Shown: piece by piece, positions 1 through 8,400 of the stretch | Numbering within the stretch: position 1 is the first letter of the stretch | How the letters are laid out: each line of letters starts with the position of its first letter | Assembly: GCA_047618505.1 (NCBI GenBank) | Contig: JBLHLB010000062.1 | Span: 1 to 15,330 of the forward strand | DNA length: 15,330 nucleotides | Direction of reading: 5' to 3' | From: JBLHLB01 sp047618505 | Lineage (GTDB): Bacteria; Planctomycetota; UBA1135; GCA-002686595 | Translations under genes and position numbers: made by a program | Notes under the pieces: model-generated | What the model saw: the letters and a program-made list of their open reading frames with translations, nothing else | What the model was told of the DNA's origin: nothing | Databases searched by the model: none

Positions 1-87
1 TGTGTTTCAAACTGGCTCGGGCCCAACTCTCACAGAGCCGCGCGCCAACCCAAGGGACTTGCATGCCAAACGACACCAGTCCCATCC

Positions 88-239
88 GTTTCGACGCCGT
101 CAGGCGTCGAAGCATGAACATCGGAGGCAGATCGACTCCGTTTCCGTCTCAACGCCGTCAGGCATTGAACAAGAAGGTCTGAAGTAGATCGACTCCGTTT
201 CCGTCTCAACGCCGTCAGGCGTTGAACAAGAATATCGGA
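88..239 (-). repeat. Three tandem copies of a palindromic intergenic repeat downstream of rpsL
   Basis: Three hairpin units lie head to tail at about 88-124, 146-182 and 203-239, with loop-to-loop spacing of 58 and 57 bp. On the minus strand each has a T-rich lead-in, then a stem of about 8 bp (RACGCC against GGCGTY) closed by the loop TGAC. Stems are 90-111, 149-168 and 206-225. The first copy has CGA/TCG where the third has CAA/TTG, which is a compensatory pair change. The middle copy has one substitution that is a U-G wobble in minus-strand RNA but would be a C-A mismatch in plus-strand RNA. The inter-hairpin segments also repeat (GATCGACTCCGTTTCCG at 130-146 and 188-203). The same family recurs after tuf and after tRNA-Gly. 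Function is unknown: 3'-end/terminator element or REP-like repeat are the main options. No gene is seen in 1-87. Confidence 0.85.
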
Positions 240-266
240 AGTAGGTCGACTCCGTCGACCTACTTC
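238..266 (-). terminator. Perfect 13-bp hairpin containing the rpsL stop codon
   Basis: Positions 238-250 and 254-266 are exact inverted copies (GAAGTAGGTCGAC on the minus strand) around a 3-nt loop. The last Lys codon and the TAG stop of rpsL (260-262) lie inside the 5' arm. There is no adjacent U-tract, so this is not a textbook intrinsic terminator. It is followed at once by the palindromic repeat array, the same order seen after tuf. A role in transcript 3'-end formation or mRNA protection is inferred. Confidence 0.5.
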
Positions 267-634
267 TTCGGGCGCTTCGTGCCGTACTTGGAGCGGCTCT
301 GGCCGCGTCCGTCGACGGAACTCGTATCGAGGGTACCCCGAAGGATGTGATAGCGAACACCGGGAAGGTCGCGCACACGTCCACCGCGGATGAGCACGAT
401 GGAGTGCTCCTGCAGGTTGTGCCCTTCGCCGGGGATGTATGCCGAAACTTCCTTGCCGTTGGAGAGGCGCACACGGGCAACCTTCCGAAGAGCGGAGTTG
501 GGCTTTTTGGGGGTCTGAGTCTTTACCTGGAGACACACGCCACGCTTTTGCGGGCAGGCATCCAGAACGGGCGACTTCGACCGCTTCTTGATCTTCTTGC
601 GGCCCTTGCGGACGAGCTGGTTGATGGTCGGCAT
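260..634 (-). CDS. rpsL: 30S ribosomal protein S12
   Basis: S12 sits at the decoding centre of the small subunit and helps control accuracy. The 124-residue product has the usual length and all family signatures: ACPQKRGVC (26-34), TPKKPNSALRK (41-51) containing Lys43, GEGHNLQEHS (69-78), GGRVRDLPGVRYH (84-96) and a basic SKYGTKRPKK end. Numbering aligns without gaps to E. coli S12. Position 88 (codon CGC, 371-373) is Arg; E. coli has Lys there, and Lys88Arg is a known streptomycin-resistance change. Lys43 is wild type. The gene lies 319 nt downstream of rpoC behind its own likely promoter, so it may head a str operon (rpsG, fusA) continuing off the window. No clear Shine-Dalgarno precedes the ATG; the start is fixed by family alignment. 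Confidence 0.98.
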   Translation of the reverse strand: MPTINQLVRKGRKKIKKRSKSPVLDACPQKRGVCLQVKTQTPKKPNSALRKVARVRLSNGKEVSAYIPGEGHNLQEHSIVLIRGGRVRDLPGVRYHILRGTLDTSSVDGRGQSRSKYGTKRPKK

Positions 635-778
635 TATGGCCTGGCTTGATGGGTCCCGGGAGACTTGGCCCGGGGAACTGCTGTCCCCTTCTGGAGCGGG
701 GGACCCGATGGATTGGTTCCAACTCTCGGGCGCGTGGCCCCCACTGCTTGGGGACCTCCCGGAGTAGGAGGGGCGAAG

Positions 779-806
779 ATTCTATTGTTCCCCGGCAGGG
801 CGTCAA
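779..806 (-). promoter_or_regulatory. Candidate sigma70-type promoter for rpsL
   Basis: On the minus strand TTGACG (801-806, 5 of 6 consensus) is followed after 16 nt by TAGAAT (779-784, 5 of 6 consensus). Transcription would begin near 772 and leave a leader of about 138 nt before the rpsL ATG at 634. It is the best promoter match I found in the non-coding parts of the window. Its position between rpoC and rpsL fits an independent start for the str genes. Confidence 0.6.
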
Positions 807-931
807 GCACTCGGCCGAGGAGAGGTGAACTCCAGACCCCAGGAAAGGGGTCAGGATTCGAACCAGGGGTGATCCGGATGAGGAATTGGCTCGGAAAGAG
901 CGACCGTGGGAGGAGCAGCTCGCAGCTTACC

Positions 932-950
932 CCGGGGGGAAACCCCCCAG
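932..950 (-). other. G/C hairpin just after the rpoC stop codon
   Basis: Six G, TTT and six C on the minus strand (934-948), extended by a U-G and a C-G pair, begin 3 nt after the rpoC TGA (954-956). There is no U-tract after it. It may be a transcript 3'-end stabiliser or a weak Rho-independent pause site between rpoC and rpsL. Confidence 0.45.
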
Positions 951-953
951 AGA

Positions 954-3900
954 TCACTCGGGTGCGCCTTCCTCGGGGGTGGACTTCTCAGCCTCAGGGG
1001 CGGTCTCACCTGAATCGCTGGCCTTTGCTTCCGGCTCGAAAGCTTCGGGCACAGCGGGCTCGGGCACAGCGGGCTCGGGCGTAAGGACGGTCTCCGGAGC
1101 CATTGCGGGCTCGGGGGAGAGTACGGCTTCAGGCGCAGCGGGCGGCGGAATCGCGATATCTGCCAGGGGCGCGGAAGAGGCAGCGGAGAAGCTACCCCCC
1201 AGGTCGGGCATGTCAACGGCGGCTGCGGCTGCCGCCCCCACTGCCATTGCTGCCGGAGCGGCAAGGGGATCGATGTCCCCCGCCAAGAGCGCTTCCATTC
1301 CGGCATCCACGGCCTCCGAGGAGACCAAGCTGGAGCCTTTGCCGATCTCGCCGAAGTCGATGTTCTTCTTCACGCGAGTGCGATAGTGGTCTCTGAAGCC
1401 GGTACCGGTCGGAACCATGTGGCCCAGGATAACGTTCTCCTTGAGACCGACGAGATGGTCTCGCTTGCCGGCCAGGGCCGCCTCGGTCAAGACCTTCGTG
1501 GTCTCCTGGAAACTAGCCGCGGAGATAAAGGACTCGGAGGAAAGGGAAGCTTTAGTAATACCGAGCAGCAGGGTGCTACCGGTAGCGGGCTTCTTGCGTT
1601 CCTTGCGAAGGCCGTCGTTCTCGCGGCGGAAGCGGAACTTGTCGACGATGGCGCCGGGCAAGAACTCACTGTCACCGGGATCGTTGACCTGCACCTTGCG
1701 CATCATCTGCGAAAGGATGATCTCGATGTGCTTGTCGTCAATCGTCACGCCCTGGGAGCGGTAGACGTTTTGGACTTCGCGCAGGAGGTAGACCTGAACG
1801 GCCTCGTCACCTTTCACTCGAAGGATGTCGTGGGGAACAAGGGGGCCATCGACCAGCGGGTCGCCGGCGTTGACTTCGTCACCCTTGTGCACGCGCATGT
1901 GCTTGCCCTGGGGCACAGCGTGCTCCAGTTCTTCGAGCACTTCGCCTTTGGGGCCGAGCGCCCGCACGATGATCGTTCGCTTGCCGCGCTTCTTCTCGCC
2001 CAGCTCAACGACACCTTCGATCTCGGAGATGACCGAAGGGTCCTTGGGGCGACGGGCTTCAAAGAGCTCGGTAACCCGGGGAAGACCACCGGTGATGTCC
2101 TGCGTACCGCCGACTTCACGGGAGCTCTTTGCGAGTAGGTCACCGGCCTTGATGGTCTGACCATCATCGATGTCGATGTAGGCGCGCTCGGGAATCGGAT
2201 AGAGAGCCAGGGTTTCACCCTTGGAATCTTCCAGGATGAGCTGGGGGTGCAGATCACCTTTGTGCTCGATGACTTGCTTACGAGCACCGCCGCGACGGGC
2301 GTCGCGTTCGATCCGCAGAGTCTTGCCCTCGATCAGGTCCTCGTAGCGAATCTTGCCGTCGAACTCGCCCAAGATCGGCACATGGTGCGAATCCCACTGG
2401 GCGAGGCTCTGGCCGTCTTCGATCGGTCCCCCATCCTCAACTTGGAGGATTGAACCCATGGGCGCGGCGTAGCGATCGAGTTCACGGTCACGATCGTCAA
2501 CCAGAATGACTTCCGCGTTGCGATTGAGGACGACCCTGTTTCCGCTACGATTGACGACGGAACGAATGTTGTTGTACTTCGCCACACCAGCTCGATTGGC
2601 CTTAACCTCCGTCTCTTCGACGGAACGACTGGCCGTACCACCGATGTGGAAGGTCCGCATGGTGAGCTGTGTACCCGGCTCGCCAATGGACTGCGCACCG
2701 ATGATGCCAACGGCCAAGCCGCGCTCGGCCAGGGTGCCCCTCGACAGATCCATGCCGTAGCAGCGTGCGCAAACACCGAGACCTGCTTCGCAAGTCAAGG
2801 TGCTACGAACTCGGATGCGTTCCAGAGTTCCGATCGCATCGATGCGGGCGGAGACCTCTTCGGTGATCAGCTCGTTCTCACGCACAATCAACTCGTCGGA
2901 AATGACGTCGATGATCGTGTCCCGCGCAACCCGGCCACGGATGGCTTGGGCCAGGGAAAGAACGACTTTCTCGCCCTTGTAGACGGCCGACTTGTACAGA
3001 CCGTTCGGGGTCCCGCAGTCATCGGTAGAGACGACAACGTTCTGTGCGACGTCCGTCAGCTTACGCGTCAGATAGCCCGCATCAGCAGTCTTGAGCGCCG
3101 TGTCAGCCAGTCCCTTACGGGCACCGTGTGTCGACGAGAAGTACTCAAGAACCTTCAGGCCTTCCCGGAAGTTTGCCTTGATGGGCGTCTCGATGATCTC
3201 GCCCGAGGGCTTAGCCATCAGACCGCGCATACCGGCCAACTGACGAATCTGGTCAATGGATCCACGGGCGCCGGATGTCACCATGCAGTAGATCGGGTTG
3301 ACGTATGAATCGCCCGGACGGACGTCCTCCTTCAGAACCCGAATCAGGTGATGACCGAGATCCTCACGCGCGGCGGTCCAGAGGTCGACGATCTTCAGGT
3401 AGCGCTCGCCTTCAGTGATCACTCCTTTGAGGTAGGAGTCCTCCACCTTGTCGATCTCCGCACTCGTGGCCGCGATGATCGTGGCCTTCGAGTCGGGGAT
3501 ACGCATGTCGTCCTTCGCAAAGGAAAGACCTGCGCGGGTCGCGGACTTGAAGCCCAGATCCTTGAGATCATCCAGCAAGCGTAGAGTCGCGTCGCGACCC
3601 AGGATTGCATGGCAGTCGCTGATCAATGCGGCGATGCCGTTCTTGGTGAGCTCGTAGTTATAGAAGGGCATCCCCGGGGGCAGGATGTCGTTAAAGATAG
3701 CGCGACCGACGGTTGTCTCGAGATAGGACGATTCACCATCGACGATGACCTTGCCGTTCTCTTCCACCGGAAGGGGAACGGCATTCATGGCCATGCGCAC
3801 GAGTGTGCCCGGCTCAAGGCGCACGCGTACCGGGCGGTGCGTGCGAGTCAGCCCGTGACCGTAGGCCAGGAACAGCTCATTGAGGCTGGAGTAGAAGCGC

Positions 3901-5462
3901 ACCTTCTCTCCTGCGTAGGCACCGAGGTGGTCCCGCGACAGGTAGAAGATTCCCAGAACCATGTCCTGGGAGGGCTTAATGATCGGCTCACCGTTGGCCG
4001 GCGAGAAAATGTTGTTCGTCGCCAACATCAGCGTTGCGGCCTCGATCTGAGCCTCATAGCTGAGGGGCAGGTGAACGGCCATCTGGTCGCCATCAAAGTC
4101 CGCGTTGAACCCACCACAGACCAGCGGGTGCAGACGGATCGCGTTGCCTTCAATCAGGACCGGCTCAAAGGCCTGAATTCCCATGCGGTGAAGGGTCGGC
4201 GCACGGTTGAGCATCACCGGGTGATCACGAATAACCTCCTCGAGGATGTCCCAGACTTCTTCGTCACGGCGCTCGAGCATGCGCTTGGCGGATTTAATCG
4301 TGTCCGCTAGCCCGAGCTCCTTGAGGCGCCGAATGATGAAGGGCTGGAAGAGCTCAAGGGCGATCTTTTTGGGCAGTCCACACTGGTGCAGACGCAGGTC
4401 CGGACCGACGACGATCACGGAACGCGCGGAGTAGTCCACGCGCTTGCCCAAGAGGTTCTCACGGAAACGACCCTGCTTGCCCTTGATCATGTCCGTCAGG
4501 GACTTGAGCGGGCGGTTCGAAGAGCCGAGCACCGGACGACGGCAACGGCCGTTGTCGAAGAGCGCGTCTACCGACTGCTGTAGCATCCGCTTTTCGTTGC
4601 GGATAATGACCTCGGGAGCGTTGAGGTCGAGCAGCTTCTTCAGACGGTTGTTCCGGTTGATCAGACGACGATAGAGATCGTTCAGGTCCGACGTCGCGAA
4701 GTTGCCGGAGTCCAAAAGCACCAGGGGGCGCAGATCCGGCGGAATCACCGGGATGACCTCCATGATCATCCAGCTGGCTTCGTTGCCGGAGTCGCGCAGC
4801 ATCTCCACGTTGCGAAGACGCTTGATAATGTCTTTCTGACGCTGCTTCGAGCGGGTCGAAAGGAGTTCCTCACGCAGCTCTTCCGAAAGGCGCAGCAGGT
4901 CCAGGCGGCGCAACATCTTGCGCACTGCCTCTGCCCCCATATCGGCTTCGAACTCGGCACCGTACTTGGCACGCGCAGAGCGGTACTCCTCTTCCGTTAG
5001 GAGCTGCTTCTCCTCGAGCGGCGTGTCGCCGGGATCGATGACGATGTAGTCCTGGAAGTAGATCGCCCGCTCAAGGTTTGAAGTCTTGAGATCAAGCAGG
5101 GTTCCCAAGCGCGACGGCATCGCCTTGAAGAACCAGATGTGCGCGATCGGTGCGGCCAGGTTGATGTGGCCCATGCGCTTCCGGCGAACGCGCGAGTGCG
5201 TGACCATGACGCCACACTTGTCGCAAACGATGCCCTTGTGCTTGATGCCCTTGTACTTTCCGCAGAAGCACTCCCAGTCCTTTTCGGGACCGAAGATACG
5301 CTCGCAGAAGAGACCATCACGCTCCGGACGGTAGGTCCGATAGTTGATGGTTTCGGGCTTCTTTACCTCTCCGTACGACCAGGAGCGGATGTCCTCGGGG
5401 GACGCCAAGGTGATCTTGACGCTGCCGTGGTCGTTGACTTGATTCAATTGAGTCTCACTCAT
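954..5462 (-). CDS. rpoC: DNA-directed RNA polymerase subunit beta'
   Basis: Catalytic large subunit of RNA polymerase. The 1502-residue protein shows the N-terminal zinc site (Cys65, Cys67, Cys80, Cys83), the active-site loop NADFDGDQ at 453-460 with Asp455/457/459 chelating the catalytic magnesium, the bridge-helix and trigger-loop region (KANFREGLKVLEYF and GARKGLADTALKTADAGYLT), and the second zinc site (Cys816, Cys891, Cys898, Cys901). The conserved core ends near the VPTGTGF motif at 1356. Beyond it lies a 146-residue tail whose last ~100 residues are almost only Ala, Pro, Glu, Val and Ser, so it is likely disordered and acidic. E. coli RpoC has 1407 residues; the excess here is largely this tail. 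It starts 14 nt after rpoB behind a G-rich stretch, so it is co-transcribed and probably translationally linked. Confidence 0.98.
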   Translation of the reverse strand: MSETQLNQVNDHGSVKITLASPEDIRSWSYGEVKKPETINYRTYRPERDGLFCERIFGPEKDWECFCGKYKGIKHKGIVCDKCGVMVTHSRVRRKRMGHINLAAPIAHIWFFKAMPSRLGTLLDLKTSNLERAIYFQDYIVIDPGDTPLEEKQLLTEEEYRSARAKYGAEFEADMGAEAVRKMLRRLDLLRLSEELREELLSTRSKQRQKDIIKRLRNVEMLRDSGNEASWMIMEVIPVIPPDLRPLVLLDSGNFATSDLNDLYRRLINRNNRLKKLLDLNAPEVIIRNEKRMLQQSVDALFDNGRCRRPVLGSSNRPLKSLTDMIKGKQGRFRENLLGKRVDYSARSVIVVGPDLRLHQCGLPKKIALELFQPFIIRRLKELGLADTIKSAKRMLERRDEEVWDILEEVIRDHPVMLNRAPTLHRMGIQAFEPVLIEGNAIRLHPLVCGGFNADFDGDQMAVHLPLSYEAQIEAATLMLATNNIFSPANGEPIIKPSQDMVLGIFYLSRDHLGAYAGEKVRFYSSLNELFLAYGHGLTRTHRPVRVRLEPGTLVRMAMNAVPLPVEENGKVIVDGESSYLETTVGRAIFNDILPPGMPFYNYELTKNGIAALISDCHAILGRDATLRLLDDLKDLGFKSATRAGLSFAKDDMRIPDSKATIIAATSAEIDKVEDSYLKGVITEGERYLKIVDLWTAAREDLGHHLIRVLKEDVRPGDSYVNPIYCMVTSGARGSIDQIRQLAGMRGLMAKPSGEIIETPIKANFREGLKVLEYFSSTHGARKGLADTALKTADAGYLTRKLTDVAQNVVVSTDDCGTPNGLYKSAVYKGEKVVLSLAQAIRGRVARDTIIDVISDELIVRENELITEEVSARIDAIGTLERIRVRSTLTCEAGLGVCARCYGMDLSRGTLAERGLAVGIIGAQSIGEPGTQLTMRTFHIGGTASRSVEETEVKANRAGVAKYNNIRSVVNRSGNRVVLNRNAEVILVDDRDRELDRYAAPMGSILQVEDGGPIEDGQSLAQWDSHHVPILGEFDGKIRYEDLIEGKTLRIERDARRGGARKQVIEHKGDLHPQLILEDSKGETLALYPIPERAYIDIDDGQTIKAGDLLAKSSREVGGTQDITGGLPRVTELFEARRPKDPSVISEIEGVVELGEKKRGKRTIIVRALGPKGEVLEELEHAVPQGKHMRVHKGDEVNAGDPLVDGPLVPHDILRVKGDEAVQVYLLREVQNVYRSQGVTIDDKHIEIILSQMMRKVQVNDPGDSEFLPGAIVDKFRFRRENDGLRKERKKPATGSTLLLGITKASLSSESFISAASFQETTKVLTEAALAGKRDHLVGLKENVILGHMVPTGTGFRDHYRTRVKKNIDFGEIGKGSSLVSSEAVDAGMEALLAGDIDPLAAPAAMAVGAAAAAAVDMPDLGGSFSAASSAPLADIAIPPPAAPEAVLSPEPAMAPETVLTPEPAVPEPAVPEAFEPEAKASDSGETAPEAEKSTPEEGAPE
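1046..1080 (-). repeat. 15-bp tandem repeat inside the rpoC tail
   Basis: The 15-bp unit CGGGCACAGCGGGCT (plus strand) occurs twice exactly (1046-1060, 1061-1075) plus a 5-bp partial. It encodes consecutive PEPAV-type units in the Pro/Glu-rich RpoC tail. In-frame slippage of this kind would let the tail change length without breaking the gene. Confidence 0.85.
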
Positions 5463-5476
5463 GATCGTCTACCCCC

Positions 5477-8400
5477 CTAGAGGGTCGCTTTTTTCTGGAG
5501 CTCGATGTTGAGGCCTAGACCCTTGATCTCGTTGCAGAGAACCTCGAAGGAAACGGGCGTGCCCGGCTCGAGGATATTGAGACCTTTCACCATGGATTCG
5601 TAAATCTTGGTGCGGCCATCTACGTCGTCAGACTTGACTGTGAGTTGTTCCTGGAGGATGGCTGCGGCGCCATAGGCCTCGAGGGCCCAGACTTCCATCT
5701 CTCCGAAACGCTGCCCACCGAAACGAGCCTTACCGCCCAGGGGCTGCTGCGTGATGAGGCTATAGGGCCCCGTCGCGCGGGCGTGCACCTTCTCATCGAC
5801 GAGGTGGTGCAGCTTGAGCATGTACATGACGCCGACAGTGACTTCCTGCTCGAAGGATTGGCCTGTTCGCCCGTCGTGCAGGCGGAATTTGCCCGAACGC
5901 GGAAGGCCTGCTTCCTCGAGGGCATCTTCGATCTCAGTCTCAGAGGCACCGTCGAAAGCCGGCGTGTGGAACTTCATCCCCAAACGCAAACCGGCTAGGC
6001 CGAGGTGCGTCTCAAGGATCTGACCGACATTCATACGGCTGGGAACACCCAAAGGGTTCAGCACGATGTCGACAGGCGTTCCGTCTTCGAGGTAGGGCAT
6101 GTCGGAGATCGGCAAGATCTTCGATACCACACCCTTGTTGCCGTGACGGCCGGCCATCTTGTCTCCCACCGAAAGAGTGCGCTTGGTGGCGACGTAGACC
6201 TTGACCATTTCGAGCACGCCCGTCGGCAGCTCGTCTCCACGGGAGAGGCGGTTGACGACCTTGTTCTTGTCGGCCTCACGCTCCTCAATCTTGCTTTGAC
6301 TCGCGGCGACAACTTGCTCAGCCTTCTCGCGCTTCTTGGGATCAGCGTTGTCCTCAGTAGCGTTGACGCAGAGCAGCTTGATACGACGCAGAGTGTCGAA
6401 GGTAGCTGTGTCGTCCAGGTCCGCATGCTTGCCGGTCATGTCGTCCATGACTTCGATGCCAAGGGCGAGTTCCACGGCCTTTAGCATGTCGTGGGTGAGG
6501 TCGCGGAAGGCGCGTAGGAAGTCCTTCTCCGCATCGCGAATCTGGGCCAGAACGCGTTGGCGTTCGGCATCCGTCAGGTTCACGCGGCGCGAGAACTTCT
6601 GGGCGTCGATCACAACTCCACGGGTGCCCGGGGGCATCGTCAGGGAGGCGTTCTTCACATCCACACCGGCGCGACCGAAGATTGCGTGAAGCAGCTTCTC
6701 CTCCGGTGTCAATTCGCTCTTGGACTTGGGCGCCACCTTGCCGACGAGGATATCCCCGGCAACGACGGGCGTTCCGACCAAAACGATGCCGGACTCGTCC
6801 AGGTCCGAGAGAGCTTTCTCACCGACGTTCGGGATGTCTCGGGTGAACTCTTCCTTGCCGAGCTTGGTCTCCCGGATTTCGACCTCGTACTCCTCGATGT
6901 GAATCGAAGTGAAGGTGTCTTCCCGCACCAGGCGCTCGGAGACCAAGATGGCATCCTCGTAGTTCAGACCTTCCCAGGTCATGAAGGCCACCAAGATGTT
7001 CTTGCCCAGGGCCAGGGAGCCCATTTCCGTGGAGGCGCCGTCGGCTAGCAACTGCCCCTCTTCCACGATCTGCCCTTCCAGGACGACAGGCTTGTGACTC
7101 TGGCAGGTACGCTCGTTCAGACCGCGGGTCTTGGTGAGCTTGTACTCATCGTCATCGACAATGATGACCTGGCTGTCCACGTAGACGACTTCACCAGCCT
7201 TGCGTGCACGCACGGCCAAGTTGGTGTTGTTCGCCACCGGGAGCTCCATGCCGGTGCCGACGATCGGCGCCTCGGCAACGAGCAGGGGTACAGCTTGGCG
7301 CTGCATGTTCGAGCCCATCAACGCACGGTTGGCGTCGTCGTGCTCAAGGAAAGGAATCAGGGCCGCCGAGACACCGATGATCTGCTTCGGAGAAACGTCG
7401 ATGTAATCGACCTCCGAGGGCGGAACCTCGACGTTGTCGCCGTCCTTACGGGCCAGCACCTTGGGACCCCTGAGACTGCCGTCATCCTCGATGCCGCAGT
7501 CGGCCGGCACCATGACCTTGCCGAACTCTTGGTCAGCACGCATGTGCTCGATCTCGTCGGTCATCTTGCCGTCCCTGACCACCCGATAGGGCGTGACCAG
7601 AAAGCCGTAGCTGTCCAGCTTGGCGTAGAGTGCAAGGGACGAGATCAGACCGATGTTCGAGCCTTCCGGCGTTTCAATCGGGCACAGCCGGCCGTAGTGC
7701 GAGAGGTGGACGTCACGGACGTCGAACCCGGCGCGCTTTCTGTTGAGACCACCCGGGCCCAGTGCGGACAGGCGCCGCTCGTGGGTTAGCTGGGAAAGAG
7801 GGTTGGTCTGGTCGACGACCTGACTCAACTCACCTCGACCGAAGAAGTAATCAACGGCACTGGAGAAGGTCTTCGAGTTGATCAGGTTCCGCGGGGAAAC
7901 CGTCTCGGGACTCTCCAGGTTCATGCGTTCCTGGGCGGTACGACGCAGCTTGAGTAGACCCTTGCGGAACTCCTCTGCCGCGAGCTCGGCGATCGTACGC
8001 ACCCGGCGGTTGCCGAGGTTGTCGATGTCGTCGAGTTCGCCTTCACCGGCGCGCAGACCGACCAGGTAGCGCACGGAATTGATGATGTCGACCGGCTGCA
8101 GGACTTGCACCTCTTCGGGCACGTCCTGGGTGAACTTACGGTTCAGGCGGAAGCGCCCGACACGGCCCAGGCGATAGCGCTGGGGATCGAAGAATTTCTC
8201 GTGGAACAGCTCTCGCGCCTTGTCCCCCACCGGCGGGTTGCCCGGGCGCAGGCGGCTGTAAATCTTCAGCAGCGCCTCTGCGTGGGTCTTGCAAGGGTCC
8301 TCGTGCAGGGAGTTGATGATCAACATGTCGAGGTCCGTAGGATCGGCCTCGATGATCTCAACTTCCGCCAAGTCACCGGCGGCAATCTCCAGGGCGGCCG

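Larger units (their letters stand above)
635..953 (-). other. Non-coding rpoC-rpsL spacer / structured rpsL leader
   Basis: This 319-nt stretch has no convincing gene. It holds a hairpin just after the rpoC stop (932-950), a sigma70-like promoter (779-806) with a 10-bp palindrome just upstream of its -35 box (CTCGGCCGAG, 810-819), and a GC-rich leader before rpsL. In the leader, local hairpins form at 655-674 (CCCGGG arms, 8-nt loop) and 683-704 (GTCCCC/GGGGAC, 10-nt loop). A competing 7-bp long-range stem (651-657 with 700-706) would exclude both. This could be a translational control region for rpsL, but that is inference. Confidence 0.6.

Noticed and set aside
88..239. CRISPR array (repeats at regular 57-bp spacing; likewise 15041-15160 at 40 bp)
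   Set aside because: The segments between hairpins are themselves near-identical, not unique spacers, copy number is three, and single copies occur elsewhere.
30..806. 258-codon minus-strand open frame overlapping rpsL
   Set aside because: It runs through rpsL in another frame and through the hairpin repeats; composition is Arg/Ser/Pro-rich as expected from an out-of-frame GC-rich gene.
854..864. T-loop-like GGATTCGAACC suggesting a tRNA between rpoC and rpsL
   Set aside because: Flanking bases do not pair as a 5-bp T-stem and no anticodon or D-arm can be built around it on either strand.
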